DNA of 64,000 nucleotides from Glycomyces sp040645615 (GCF_040645615.1 NZ_JBEYYO010000003.1:186001-250000), one strand, 5' to 3'. Positions 51,575 to 61,693 are shown, counted from the stretch's first letter. The notes: generated by a model from the letters alone, not told the origin. Made by a program: numbers and translations.

Positions 51575-52090
51575 TTACGGCGGTCCGCGCGCGGTCCCTC
51601 TTCCAACCGCCTCACCTACACCAAAACTGGGGCAAGCTTTACACAAGAAGTCAAGACACTCAAGAAGAAAGTTTTCGCCTGTGGATAACTTCCCGTGGCC
51701 TGTGGATAACTCGGTGGTGATCCACTGGACGAGTTGGATCACCACGCCGTTGGGGTCGGCGGTCTGGAAGTAGCGCTCGCCCCATTCCTCGGTTTCGATC
51801 GGGGTGGTGATCGTGACTCCTTCGGCTTGGACGCGGGCGTATTCGGCGTCGATGTCGTCGACGACGAAAGCCAAGAGCAGGCCGTCGGCGTGGCCCTTGG
51901 CGCTGTCGGGTTTGAAGGTCTCCAGGCCCGTGCGCAGGTAGATGACGTTGAAGCCGGCATCCGGGCGCGAGAGGGAGACGAAGCCGTCGGCGGCCATGTC
52001 CTCGGTGAAGCCGTAGTGGCGCTTGAGGAACTCGGCCGAGGCGGCGGGGTCGGCGACGTTGAGCGATACGGCGGACGAGGTGATGTGCAT
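51575..52090 (-). CDS. VOC (glyoxalase/bleomycin resistance) family protein with C-terminal extension
   Basis: A 171-residue protein. Residues 1-~125 are a vicinal oxygen chelate domain: MHITSSAVSLNVADPAASAEF, RPDAGFNVIYLRTG, and the ending YFQTADPNGVVIQLVQWI. Homologues stop there; this frame runs ~46 residues further (Ser/Thr then Cys/Phe-rich) to TAA at 51575. The tail covers two copies of GTGGATAAC on the plus strand. It is divergent from a TetR gene, which probably represses it. The substrate is unknown. Confidence 0.8.
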   Translation of the reverse strand: MHITSSAVSLNVADPAASAEFLKRHYGFTEDMAADGFVSLSRPDAGFNVIYLRTGLETFKPDSAKGHADGLLLAFVVDDIDAEYARVQAEGVTITTPIETEEWGERYFQTADPNGVVIQLVQWITTELSTGHGKLSTGENFLLECLDFLCKACPSFGVGEAVGRGTARGPP

Positions 52091-52107
52091 GAACAGCTCC
52101 TTTTCTT

Positions 52108-52141
52108 CGTACGTTGTATATTGTACAATGTACATCGTACG
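52108..52141. promoter_or_regulatory. TetR operator region
   Basis: TGTACAATGTACA (52122-52134) is a 6-1-6 palindrome flanked by CGTACG at 52108-52113 and 52136-52141. It lies between the divergent VOC and TetR genes, 18-30 nt from each start. Confidence 0.65.
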
Positions 52142-52163
52142 GCGTACAACCTTTTGCGCTACG

Positions 52164-52925
52164 ATGTCTCCCGTGAGTGCCGCCACTGATACGCCGAAGC
52201 CGAACCTGCTCGAACTCCTCTGGAGGGCCGCCCCCGAGAACGCCCGCGGGCCCCGCAAGGGGCTGACCGTGGACGAGGTCGTCGCCGCCGCGATCGAGCT
52301 CGCCGACGCCGAAGGGTTGGAGGCGCTCACCGTGCGCCGCCTCGCCCAGAGCCTCGGCAAGGCGCCCATGACCCTCTACACCTACGTGCCCGGCAAGGCC
52401 GAGCTCGTGGCCCTCATGCTCGACGCGCTCTTCGGGAGCATGGAGCACACCGCGACCGAAGGCCTGCCCTGGCGCGAGCGCCTCGCCGCCCTCGCCCGCG
52501 ACAACTACGCCCTCTACCGCGCCCACCCCTGGGCCGCCGCGGCCTCGCCGAGCAGGCCGCCGCTCGGGCCTGGGCAGATCGGCAAGTACGAGCGCGAGCT
52601 GCGCGCCTTCGAAGGGCTCGGCCTCAGCGACGTCGACACCGACGACGCCCTCGCCTACCTCCTCGGCTTCGTGCGCACCGCCGCGCAGGACGCCGCCCAG
52701 TCCGAGGCCGAGCGCGCCGCCAGCGCGATGAGCGACGGCGAGTGGTGGGAGGTCAACGGGCCGCTGCTGGCGAAGGTGCTCGACGTGGATCGGTATCCGA
52801 CCGCGGTGCGGGTCGGGGAGGCGGCGGGTGAGGCGCACGCGAGTGCGTACGACCCCGAGCAGGCGTTCGGGTTCGGTCTGGAGCGCACGCTGGACGGCTT
52901 GGCCGCGCTGGTCGAGGAGGCCTGA
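52164..52925 (+). CDS. TetR/AcrR family regulator
   Basis: A 253-residue regulator. The N-terminal helix-turn-helix is LTVDEVVAAAIELADAEGLEALTVRRLAQSLGKAPMTLYTYVPGKAEL; the C-terminal part resembles the TetR_C domain (LPWRERLAALARDNYALYRAHPW). ATG at 52164 or GTG at 52173 could start it. The control region toward the VOC gene has TGTACA repeats. The following gene on the other strand ends 1 nt away. Confidence 0.92.
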   Translation: MSPVSAATDTPKPNLLELLWRAAPENARGPRKGLTVDEVVAAAIELADAEGLEALTVRRLAQSLGKAPMTLYTYVPGKAELVALMLDALFGSMEHTATEGLPWRERLAALARDNYALYRAHPWAAAASPSRPPLGPGQIGKYERELRAFEGLGLSDVDTDDALAYLLGFVRTAAQDAAQSEAERAASAMSDGEWWEVNGPLLAKVLDVDRYPTAVRVGEAAGEAHASAYDPEQAFGFGLERTLDGLAALVEEA

Positions 52926-52926
52926 T

Positions 52927-54813
52927 TCAGACCTGGAGCGGTTCGTTGAGGCTGTCGGCCTTCCATCTGCGGCGGGTGGCGACCACGAGCGAGGAGAGTG
53001 CGATCGCGCCCGCCAGGTAGGCGAGGAGGACGATCACGGCTCTGGTGACGTGGGCGGTTTCGCCGCCGCTGATGGTGACGCGCAGTGCGTCCACGACGTG
53101 GCTCATGGGCAGCAGCGGGTGCAGTGCCTGGAAGAACCCCGGTGTGGTCTCGACGGGGTAGAGGCCTCCCGCGCTGGTGAGTTGGAGCATGAGAAGCACG
53201 ACGAGGATGAGACTGCCGGCGGTGCCGAACGCGAGTTTGAACAGGTGCGCGGTGGCCGAGAACGTGAGGATCGCCAGGATGGAGAGTCCGACGGTGGCGA
53301 GGGCGTTCTTGGGGTCGAGGCCGAGTCCGAGTTGGACGGCGAGGTAGAGGACGAGTGCGGAGAGCACGCCGAGGGCGGCGCCGGGGAACCAGCCGCCGAG
53401 GGCGACGGGGACGGCGCGGAGGGGTCCGGCGAGGGCGCGTTGGTTGACGGTGGAGAGCACGAGGTAGGCCATGAGGCCGAAGACCCAGAGTGCGATGGCG
53501 ATGAAGAACGGGGCGAGGCCCCGGCCGTAGGTTTCGGCGGGGTTGAGGTTCTTCTCGGTGATGGTGACGGGGCTGCCGTAGGCCTCGGCGTTGTCGGCGT
53601 CGTCGGCGGGGTTGGTGCTGGGGACGGATTCGGCGGCGTCGGCGAGTTTGGTGGCGAGGGTGGTGGCGCCGTCGTGGAGTTCGGTGAGGCCGTCGGCGAG
53701 GTCGCCTGCGCCGGTTTGGGCGGTGGAGGCGGCGTCGGCGACTTGTTGGGCGCCGCTGGCGACGTCGCCGGCGCCGGTCTGGAGTTCGGTGAGGTCGGCT
53801 GAGGCTTGGTCGAGGGTGTCGGTGGAGGTGCTCTGGACGGCGCTGTTGGCGCTTTGGATGTCGTTGTTGACTTCGTCGGCGTCGGTGATGAAGGTCTGGA
53901 GGCGGGCGCAGGCGTCGGCTCCGGCGTCGATGTCGGGGTCGTCGCAGAGGGCGGCGTAGACGCCGTCGAGGTCGCCGTCGGCGCGGTTCGCGAGGTCGGC
54001 GGCGGCGTCGGCGCCGGTCTGGATCTGGGCCCAGTTGGCGGCGAGGTTCTCGATGACGGGTTGGGCGACGCCGACGGCCTGGTCGACGCCCGCGCTGACT
54101 TGGCTCGCGCCGTCGGCGACCTGTTGGGCGCCGGTGGTGAGGTCGCCGAGTCCGTTCTGGAGGTCGGTGGCGCCGGTCTGGGCGGTGTCGATGCCGTCGG
54201 CGAGTTGGTTCGCGCCGTCGGCGGCTTCGGTGAGGCCTTGGTTGAGTTCGGTGAGGTCGCCGAAGATGGTGGTGGCGAAGGTGACGTAGACGGCGGTGTT
54301 GATCTGGTTGCGCAGTTCGGCTTCGACGGTGGAGGCCATGATGCCGGCGACGTAGCCGTTGGCGTCGTTGAGGTCGAAGTGGACGGTGGCTTGTTCGGGG
54401 CTGGTGCCCGAGAGGCTGGCGAGCTGCGTGGAGAAGTCGTCGGGGACGGTGATGACCATGTAGTAGTCGCCGTCTTCGAGGCCGGTGCGGGCGGTGTCTG
54501 CGGGGACGAACTGCCAGTCGAAGATGCGGTTGGTCTTGAGCTGTTCGACGAGTTGGTCGCCGCCGTTGATGTCGGTGGTCTCGCCGTTGACCTCGACCGA
54601 GGCGCCGGTGTCCTCGTTGACGACGGCGACGGGCATCTGGTCGAGTTTCCCGTAGGGGTCCCACGCGAACCAGAGGTAGAGGCCGCCGTAGACGAGCGGG
54701 ATGAGCACGATGGCGACGAGCGCGAGGGTGCGGATGGGGTGGCCGCGGAAGCGGCTGAACTCGGCGGCGGCGAGTTTGAAGGGGCTCAGGGCGGTCTGGC
54801 GGATCCGGTTCAC
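52927..54813 (-). CDS. YhgE/Pip family membrane protein
   Basis: A 628-residue protein. One N-terminal membrane segment (TLALVAIVLIPLVYGGLYLW) is followed by a ~370-residue extracellular region with long coiled repeats rich in ADG/TGA steps (~200-400), then six C-terminal hydrophobic segments of the ABC-2 type. That is the YhgE/Pip layout, related to phage infection protein and to type VII secretion-linked membrane proteins. It is coupled to the upstream ATPase gene by a GTGA overlap. Confidence 0.9.
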   Translation of the reverse strand: MNRIRQTALSPFKLAAAEFSRFRGHPIRTLALVAIVLIPLVYGGLYLWFAWDPYGKLDQMPVAVVNEDTGASVEVNGETTDINGGDQLVEQLKTNRIFDWQFVPADTARTGLEDGDYYMVITVPDDFSTQLASLSGTSPEQATVHFDLNDANGYVAGIMASTVEAELRNQINTAVYVTFATTIFGDLTELNQGLTEAADGANQLADGIDTAQTGATDLQNGLGDLTTGAQQVADGASQVSAGVDQAVGVAQPVIENLAANWAQIQTGADAAADLANRADGDLDGVYAALCDDPDIDAGADACARLQTFITDADEVNNDIQSANSAVQSTSTDTLDQASADLTELQTGAGDVASGAQQVADAASTAQTGAGDLADGLTELHDGATTLATKLADAAESVPSTNPADDADNAEAYGSPVTITEKNLNPAETYGRGLAPFFIAIALWVFGLMAYLVLSTVNQRALAGPLRAVPVALGGWFPGAALGVLSALVLYLAVQLGLGLDPKNALATVGLSILAILTFSATAHLFKLAFGTAGSLILVVLLMLQLTSAGGLYPVETTPGFFQALHPLLPMSHVVDALRVTISGGETAHVTRAVIVLLAYLAGAIALSSLVVATRRRWKADSLNEPLQV

Positions 54814-55652
54814 TGGTGGCCTCCGTTTCGGGTGTCTTCGCGGCGGTGCGGGCGGCCGTGGTCCGCGTCCCTGAGATCGATGACGTGGTCGGCGGGCGGG
54901 CTGGAGCGGGTGCAGGCGGCGATGACGAGCTGGCCGGCGTCGGCGACGGTGCGGAGGGCTTCGAAGACGCGTTCGGAGCCGCAGTGGTCGAGTCCGGTGT
55001 CGGTGTCGTCGACGACGATGCCGGGGGTGCGGCAGGCGGCGGCGCAGGCGATCGCGAAGCGGATCTGTTCGATGCGGGGGAGGAACCCGTAGGTGTCGCC
55101 TGAGTCGACGTCGACGGCGAGGCGGTCGAGCCAGGCGTGGATGTTGGCGCGGGTGGCGGCCCCGGCCGAGACGGTGGTCGTCTCTTTGATGCAGGCGGCG
55201 ACGGTGTGGTACGGGTCGAAGCGGACCGGCGGTCCGGCCTGGGCGACGGTGAAGCGGCGGCGGATCTGGCCGGGTTTGGTCTGGCCGTCGACGGTGAGCG
55301 TGCCGGTGTCGTAGGCGAAGCGCCCGGCGAGGGCGAGGAGGAGCGAGGAGCGCCCGTCGCCGCCGTCGCCGCACAGGGCGACGACTTGGCCCAGGCCCGC
55401 GGCGAGCGTGACGTCGGTGAAGATCGGCCCTTGGCGGCCGGCGGCGGTCAGGCCGTGGGCGGTGAGGAAGGGCCCGGTGCCGTTGGGGCGGTCGGGGTCC
55501 GGGTGCGGGGCGTCGGCGGCGGGGAGGACGCGGGTCGCGTCGGGTTCGACGAGCGGCGCCGTCTCGCCCGGCGGGTCGGGCCAGTGGGGTTCGGCGCCGT
55601 CCGCTTCGGACGTTTCGGGCTCTGGCCCGGTGTCGTCACTCCTGTCGCTCAT
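54810..55652 (-). CDS. ABC transporter ATP-binding protein-like, degenerate
   Basis: A 280-residue protein. The first ~65 residues are acidic and Pro-rich. The rest follows the ABC ATPase order, but key residues differ: the Walker A reads CGDGGDGRSSLLLALAG with Arg for Lys, the signature is LPRIEQIRFAIACA rather than LSGGQ, and the Walker B is GIVVDDTDTGLDHCG. The partner is the YhgE/Pip gene that it overlaps by 4 nt. ATG at 55652 has GAGGA upstream and is preferred over 55667. ATP hydrolysis is doubtful. Confidence 0.82.
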   Translation of the reverse strand: MSDRSDDTGPEPETSEADGAEPHWPDPPGETAPLVEPDATRVLPAADAPHPDPDRPNGTGPFLTAHGLTAAGRQGPIFTDVTLAAGLGQVVALCGDGGDGRSSLLLALAGRFAYDTGTLTVDGQTKPGQIRRRFTVAQAGPPVRFDPYHTVAACIKETTTVSAGAATRANIHAWLDRLAVDVDSGDTYGFLPRIEQIRFAIACAAACRTPGIVVDDTDTGLDHCGSERVFEALRTVADAGQLVIAACTRSSPPADHVIDLRDADHGRPHRREDTRNGGHQ

Positions 55653-55720
55653 AAGGACTATCCTCACAGGCCGATGCGCCCCGGTTCGGGCGTTTTCGCG
55701 GGTTGCTGACCGCGCCGATA

Positions 55721-55734
55721 TTACTCACGAGTAA
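55721..55734. promoter_or_regulatory. palindrome upstream of oligopeptidase B
   Basis: TTACTCACGAGTAA is a perfect 6-2-6 palindrome, a form common for TetR operators in actinomycetes. It lies between the divergent ATPase-like and ptrB genes. The regulator is not identified; the TetR protein at 52164 is a candidate, although its own region has different repeats. Confidence 0.5.
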
Positions 55735-55802
55735 CTTAGGGTCGGTCGCGGGCGGGCGCGCTGTGACCGGCGCGTCCCGCGCCGGGCCCTTACAGTTGAG
55801 GC

Positions 55803-57896
55803 ATGTCGGAAACGCAACCTGCGAAACCAGCGGCTCCCCGCCGCGATCACGCGCGCACCCACCACGGCGACACCGTCAACGACCCGTACGCCTGGCTCAA
55901 CGACCGCAACGAGGAGAAGGCCCCCGAGGTCCTCGACTACCTCAACGCCGAGAACGCCTACACCGAAGCGCGCACCGGGCACCTCGCCGAGCTGCGCAAG
56001 ACGATCTACGCCGAGATCAAGGACCGCACCCAGGAGACCGACCTCTCGGTCCCCTACCGCAAGGACGACTGGTGGTACTACGGCCGCACCGAGGAAGGCA
56101 AGGACTACCCCATCCGCTGCCGCCTCGCCGCGACCGGCGACACCCCGCCGAGCATCGAACCCGGCGTCCCCGTCGAAGGCGAACAGGTCGTCATCGACGA
56201 CAACGAACTCGCCGATGGGCACGACTTCTTCCTCCTGGGCGTCTACGACATCTCCCCCGACGGGAACCTCCTCGCCTACGGCGTCAACTACACCGGCAAC
56301 GAGACCTTCACCCTCAAGTTCAAGGACCTGCGCACCGGCGAGGACTTCCCCTACGAGGTCGAAGGCGTCCTCTACGGCGGCGCGTGGTCGGCCGACGGCT
56401 CGGCGTTCTTCTACACCAAGATCGACGACGCCTGGCGGCCCTTCCAGATCTGGCGCCACCTCCTCGGCAAACCCGACCAGGACGCCCTGGTCTACCAAGA
56501 GGACGACGTCAAGTTCCGCGTCGGCATCTCCCTGACCCGGTCCGAGCGGTACCTCATCATCGGCATCGGCTCCTCCACCACCACCGAGTACCGCTACCTC
56601 GACGCGACCGACCCCACCGGCGAGTTCACCGTCTTCGGGTCAGGGCGCGAACAAGGTGTCGAAGCCGAGATCGACCACCAGGGCGACCGCTTCTGGGTCC
56701 TGCACAACAAGCACGCCGAGAACTTCACCCTCGGCTGGACACCGGTCGACGACACCACCCAGTTTCACGAGGTCATCCCCCACGACGCGCAGGTCCGCCT
56801 CGAATCTGCCGACGCCTTCGAAGACCACGTCGTGGTCTCCCTGCGCCGCGCCGGGCTCTCCCAGGTCGCGATCCTCGACCACGAAGGCAGGCTCGACGAG
56901 ATCGACTTCGACGAGCCGATCTACACCGTGGGCCTGGGCGCCAACCCCGACTACCAGTCGCGGCACCTGCGATTGACCTACACCTCACTGGTCACACCCG
57001 CCTCGGTCTACGACTACGACATCGACGCCCAGAACCTCCTGCTGCGCAAGCGGACCCCCGTCCTCGGCGACTTCGACCCCGCCGGCTACGTCCAGTACCG
57101 CGAATGGGCCACCGCCGCCGACGGCACCCGGGTCCCGATCTCGATCGTCGCCAAAGCCGGCATCGAACCCGACGGCACCGCGCCGTGCCTGCTGTACGGG
57201 TACGGGTCCTACGAGGCCTCGATCGACCCGTACTTCTCCATCCCGCGCCTGAGCCTCCTCGACCGCGGCGTCGTCTTCGCCATCGCCCACGTACGCGGCG
57301 GCGGCGAAATGGGACGCCAGTGGTACGAGCAGGGCAAACTCCTGCACAAGAAGAACACCTTCACCGACTTCACCGCCAGCGCCGACCGCCTCGCCGAGGC
57401 CGGCTGGGCCGCAGGGGACCGGATCATCGCCCGCGGCGGCTCGGCCGGGGGCCTGCTCATGGGCGCGGTCGCCAACCTCGCGCCCGAACGGTTCGCGGGG
57501 ATCCTCGCGGAGGTGCCGTTCGTGGACGCGCTGAGCACGATCCTCGACCCCACGATGCCGCTGACGGCCGGGGAGTGGGAGGAGTGGGGGAACCCGCTGG
57601 AGTCGGCCGAGGTGTACGCGTACATGAAGTCGTACTCGCCCTACGAGAACGTCACCGGTGTGCGTTACCCGTCGATCCTGGCGGTGACCAGCCTGAACGA
57701 CATCCGGGTGGGCTTCCACGAGCCGGCCAAGTGGGTCGCGAAGCTCCGCTTCGAGAGCCCGGATTCGGACGTGCTGCTCAAGACCGAGATGGAGGCCGGG
57801 CACGGCGGGCGCTCGGGCCGGTACGGGGCGTGGGAGGAAGAGGCGTTCAACCTCGCTTGGGTGCTCGACACGTTGGGCGTGGCCGATCGGTCGTGA
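55803..57896 (+). CDS. ptrB: oligopeptidase B (S9A serine peptidase)
   Basis: A 697-residue prolyl oligopeptidase-family enzyme cleaving short peptides after basic residues in the cytoplasm. The N-terminal propeller runs to ~410; the hydrolase domain has HVRGGGEMGRQWYEQGKLLHKKNTFTDF, the serine in ARGGSAGGLLMGAVAN and the final His in EAGHGGRSGRY. No signal peptide. It seems monocistronic, with a terminator right after the stop. Confidence 0.93.
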   Translation: MSETQPAKPAAPRRDHARTHHGDTVNDPYAWLNDRNEEKAPEVLDYLNAENAYTEARTGHLAELRKTIYAEIKDRTQETDLSVPYRKDDWWYYGRTEEGKDYPIRCRLAATGDTPPSIEPGVPVEGEQVVIDDNELADGHDFFLLGVYDISPDGNLLAYGVNYTGNETFTLKFKDLRTGEDFPYEVEGVLYGGAWSADGSAFFYTKIDDAWRPFQIWRHLLGKPDQDALVYQEDDVKFRVGISLTRSERYLIIGIGSSTTTEYRYLDATDPTGEFTVFGSGREQGVEAEIDHQGDRFWVLHNKHAENFTLGWTPVDDTTQFHEVIPHDAQVRLESADAFEDHVVVSLRRAGLSQVAILDHEGRLDEIDFDEPIYTVGLGANPDYQSRHLRLTYTSLVTPASVYDYDIDAQNLLLRKRTPVLGDFDPAGYVQYREWATAADGTRVPISIVAKAGIEPDGTAPCLLYGYGSYEASIDPYFSIPRLSLLDRGVVFAIAHVRGGGEMGRQWYEQGKLLHKKNTFTDFTASADRLAEAGWAAGDRIIARGGSAGGLLMGAVANLAPERFAGILAEVPFVDALSTILDPTMPLTAGEWEEWGNPLESAEVYAYMKSYSPYENVTGVRYPSILAVTSLNDIRVGFHEPAKWVAKLRFESPDSDVLLKTEMEAGHGGRSGRYGAWEEEAFNLAWVLDTLGVADRS

Positions 57897-57905
57897 TCGA
57901 ACCCG

Positions 57906-57939
57906 AAGGCCCGGCCCCGCTGACGCGGGGCCGGGCCTT
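57906..57939. terminator. bidirectional terminator after ptrB
   Basis: AAGGCCCGGCCCCGC (57906-57920) pairs perfectly with 57925-57939, loop TGAC, followed by TTC. It ends 4 nt before the stop of the convergent small gene. Confidence 0.85.
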
Positions 57940-57942
57940 TCG

Positions 57943-58152
57943 CTATGCGCCCTCGGGTTCGTCCTCCTCGTCGAGGGGGACCTCGATGCGCTGCTCGGCC
58001 GCGTCCTGCGGGTCGGCCTCGTCCGGTACGGCGCCTTCGGGGTCGGCGACCGGCGTCTCCGGGTCCTCGTCCCTCGCCGGCTCCGCGGAGCCGGCGAGGT
58101 CGAACTCGGAGAGCAGGTCGTCCTCGCCCGCCCATTCCTGGTGAAAGTTCAT
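57943..58152 (-). CDS. small acidic hypothetical protein
   Basis: A 69-residue protein beginning MNFHQEWAGEDDLLSEFDL and continuing as a Glu/Asp/Pro/Ala-rich, probably disordered chain. Function unknown. Nothing in it suggests an enzyme. ATG at 58152 is chosen because the sequence upstream of it looks non-coding. Confidence 0.55.
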   Translation of the reverse strand: MNFHQEWAGEDDLLSEFDLAGSAEPARDEDPETPVADPEGAVPDEADPQDAAEQRIEVPLDEEDEPEGA

Positions 58153-58337
58153 ATAACCCACGGTAGACGCGCCCGAGGCGGTGCGGCGAGTGAACCACCA
58201 GGTAGCCTGAGACCTGACTTCACACGTCCGTCGGTGACACTTCACCCGGGCGCAACACATCGAGGCCATAGACAGCGGCGTCTGGGTCCCGCCCCCGGTC
58301 GGGGAGCAAGCAACGACTTGACTAAGGAGCAGGCAGC

Positions 58338-59360
<1,023 letters not shown>

Positions 59361-59371
59361 CTCAAGCAAGA

Positions 59372-59406
59372 AGAGGGGCCCGGCCGCTGAGCGGCCGGGC
59401 CCCTCT
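59372..59406 (+). terminator. terminator after fbaA
   Basis: A 16-bp perfect stem (59372-59387 with 59391-59406, loop TGA), 12 nt after the stop. Confidence 0.88.
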
Positions 59407-59507
59407 GCGCTGCTGGTCACTCTATCGAGGGAGACCGTTTCGGCTTCCGGAACCGCTCGTTGTCTGGGTATCCTCGTATGTGTTCCTCGGCTTTGTTTGG
59501 AGGCCTG

Positions 59508-60068
59508 ATGCTTGACGTCCTGCTGCCACCGCCGCCGCGAGACTCCGGTTGGGAGTCCGACGATCTGGACATGTACGACCTTCCAGATCACGTCGAACTC
59601 ATTTACGGAGCCCTCGAACTCATGATGAGCCCCCAACGTACTTGGCACCATCTCATCATCCGCAGACTCGCCAATGCTCTCGAATCCGTCGCCGAACCGC
59701 AGTGGCAGATCGAGCAGGAGATGACCGTTCGGATCAACCGCAAGAACCGCCCAGAACCGGACCTGCTGCTGGTCAAGCCCAGCATGGAGTACACCCCGGC
59801 GACCAAGTGGTTCTACCCTGAAGACGTCGGACTGGCCGTCGAGGTCGAATCGCCGGAGTCGGAGACTCGCGACCAAGAGCTGAAACCGGCGATCTACGCG
59901 CTCGGTCGTATCCCGTACTACCTTCGGGTGTCCGAAGGCGAGGGTTTCGTGCCGATCATGCATCTGTACAAACTGGTCGACGGGAAGTACCAGCTGGTCA
60001 GCGAGCACGAGGGGCGACTGGTCATGGACGAGCCGGTCAAGATCGACGTCGAGATCAAAGCGCGTTAG
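59508..60068 (+). CDS. Uma2 family endonuclease-like protein
   Basis: A 186-residue protein of the Uma2/DUF820 family, PD-(D/E)XK nuclease-like: LIYGALELMMSPQRTWHHLIIRRL, PEPDLLLVKP, then VGLAVEVESPESETRDQELKPAIYALGRIPYYLRV with the acidic and Lys residues of the fold. Uma2 genes are abundant in cyanobacteria and actinomycetes and their role is unknown. ATG at 59508 has GGAGG upstream. GC content is slightly lower than that of its neighbours. Confidence 0.88.
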   Translation: MLDVLLPPPPRDSGWESDDLDMYDLPDHVELIYGALELMMSPQRTWHHLIIRRLANALESVAEPQWQIEQEMTVRINRKNRPEPDLLLVKPSMEYTPATKWFYPEDVGLAVEVESPESETRDQELKPAIYALGRIPYYLRVSEGEGFVPIMHLYKLVDGKYQLVSEHEGRLVMDEPVKIDVEIKAR

Positions 60069-60076
60069 CCAAACGA

Positions 60077-60117
60077 AAGTAAGGGGCGGCGGGCCAAAGG
60101 CCCGCCGCCCCTTACTT
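60077..60117. terminator. bidirectional terminator
   Basis: A 19-bp perfect stem (60077-60095 with 60099-60117, loop AAA) between the convergent Uma2 and GH13 genes. AAGT/ACTT ends allow use on both strands. Confidence 0.88.
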
Positions 60118-60124
60118 GCTTGTG

Positions 60125-61678
60125 TTACTTGGCGAACCAGACCGTGGCGTTGGCCGGGAGGTTGCCGCCTGCGAGGTCGGCGCTGGCGAGGACGACTTCG
60201 GTGCCGTAGCGGTCGACCGGGACGGGTTCGTCGCTGAAGTTGGTCACCACAACCACCACGCCGTTGTCGAAGGCGAAGGCGTTGTCGCCCGGCTCTTCGA
60301 GCCAGGTCAGGCCCGTCGCCTTGTGCTGGCGGCGCAGGGCGATCGCCTTGCGGTAGAACTCCAGGGTGGAGCCCTCGACACCGTCTTCGGCCTCGACCGA
60401 GAGGTCGGTCCATTCGGCGGGCTGGGGGAGCCAGGCGCCGTTCGCACCGAACCCGAGCGAGGAGCCCTCACGCGTCCACGGGAGCGGGACGCGGCAGCCG
60501 TCTCGGCCGATCTGTTCGCCGTTGGTGCGGAAGAACGTGGGGTCCTCGCGGACCTCGGCGGGCAGGTCGAGCACTTCGTTCAGGCCCAGTTCCTCGCCCT
60601 GGTAGACGTAGACGACGCCCGGGAGCGACAGCAAGAGTTGCGTCGCGGCCTTGGCGCGGGCCAGGCCGGTCTCGCCGTCGCCGTAGCGGGTGACGTGGCG
60701 CTGCACGTCGTGGTTGGACAGGACCCACGTGCACGGGGCGCCGACGCCCGCGTTGTTGGCGATCTCGTCGTCGATGGCCTTGCGGAAGTCCACGGCCTTG
60801 AACGGGGCGAGCACCAGGTCGAAGTTGAACGCCTGGTGGAGCTCGTCGGAGCGCAGGTACAGCGAGCGGCGCTCGGCCGAGTCGGTCCACGCCTCGGCCA
60901 CGAAGATCCGGTCGCCGTCGTACTCCTCGATGATCGGGCGCCACGTGCGGTAGATGTCGTGCACGCCGTCCTGGTCGAAGAACGGGGCCTGCGTGGTGCC
61001 GATCATCTCGATCGTGCCGTCGCCGCCGGTGTCGGGCAGGCCCTTGGCCTTGACCATGCCGTGCGCGACGTCGATGCGGAACCCGTCCACGCCCCGGTCG
61101 AGCCAGAACCTGAGGATCGACTTGAACTCCTCGTGGACCTCGGGGTTCTCCCAGTTCAGGTCCGGTTGGGTCGCATCGAACAGGTGCAGGTACCACTGCC
61201 GGCCGTCGTCGGTCTTGGACCAGGCCGGGCCACCGAAGATCGACTGCCAGTTGTTCGGGGGCACATCGGGCTTCGCGGGGTCGACGTCGCGGAAGTGGTA
61301 GCGCTCGCGCTCGGGCGAGCCCGGGGCCGAGGCGATCGCGGCCTTGAACCAGGCGTGCTCCGAGGAGGTGTGGTTGGGGACGATGTCGGCGATGAGGCGG
61401 ATGCCCGCGGCGTGGGCGTCGGCGAGCATCCGGTCGAAGTCGTCGAGGTTCCCGAAACGCGGCTCGATCGCGCGGTAGTCGGAGACGTCGTAGCCCGCGT
61501 CGTTCTGGGGCGAGGCGAAGAACGGCGAGAGCCAGATGGCGTCGACGCCGAGTTCGGCCAGGTAGGGGATGCGGGAGCGGATGCCCTCCAGGTCGCCCAT
61601 GCCGTCGCCGTTCGCGTCGGCGAAGGAGCGCGGGTACACCTGGTAGATGACCGCGTCGCGCCACCATTGTTGACTCAT
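60125..61678 (-). CDS. GH13 alpha-glucosidase/oligo-1,6-glucosidase
   Basis: A 517-residue cytoplasmic family 13 enzyme: AVIYQVYPRSFADANGDGMGDL, ADIVPNHTSSEH, nucleophile Asp in DGFRIDVAHGM, acid/base Glu in IFVAEAWTD and VLSNHDVQRH. It is of the alpha-glucosidase type (AglA/MalL) that splits maltose, isomaltose or sucrose-like sugars. It follows the LacI gene by 15 nt in one operon and is part of the mal locus with divergent malE. Confidence 0.93.
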   Translation of the reverse strand: MSQQWWRDAVIYQVYPRSFADANGDGMGDLEGIRSRIPYLAELGVDAIWLSPFFASPQNDAGYDVSDYRAIEPRFGNLDDFDRMLADAHAAGIRLIADIVPNHTSSEHAWFKAAIASAPGSPERERYHFRDVDPAKPDVPPNNWQSIFGGPAWSKTDDGRQWYLHLFDATQPDLNWENPEVHEEFKSILRFWLDRGVDGFRIDVAHGMVKAKGLPDTGGDGTIEMIGTTQAPFFDQDGVHDIYRTWRPIIEEYDGDRIFVAEAWTDSAERRSLYLRSDELHQAFNFDLVLAPFKAVDFRKAIDDEIANNAGVGAPCTWVLSNHDVQRHVTRYGDGETGLARAKAATQLLLSLPGVVYVYQGEELGLNEVLDLPAEVREDPTFFRTNGEQIGRDGCRVPLPWTREGSSLGFGANGAWLPQPAEWTDLSVEAEDGVEGSTLEFYRKAIALRRQHKATGLTWLEEPGDNAFAFDNGVVVVVTNFSDEPVPVDRYGTEVVLASADLAGGNLPANATVWFAK

Positions 61679-61693
61679 CGGTGAGTTCCCTTC

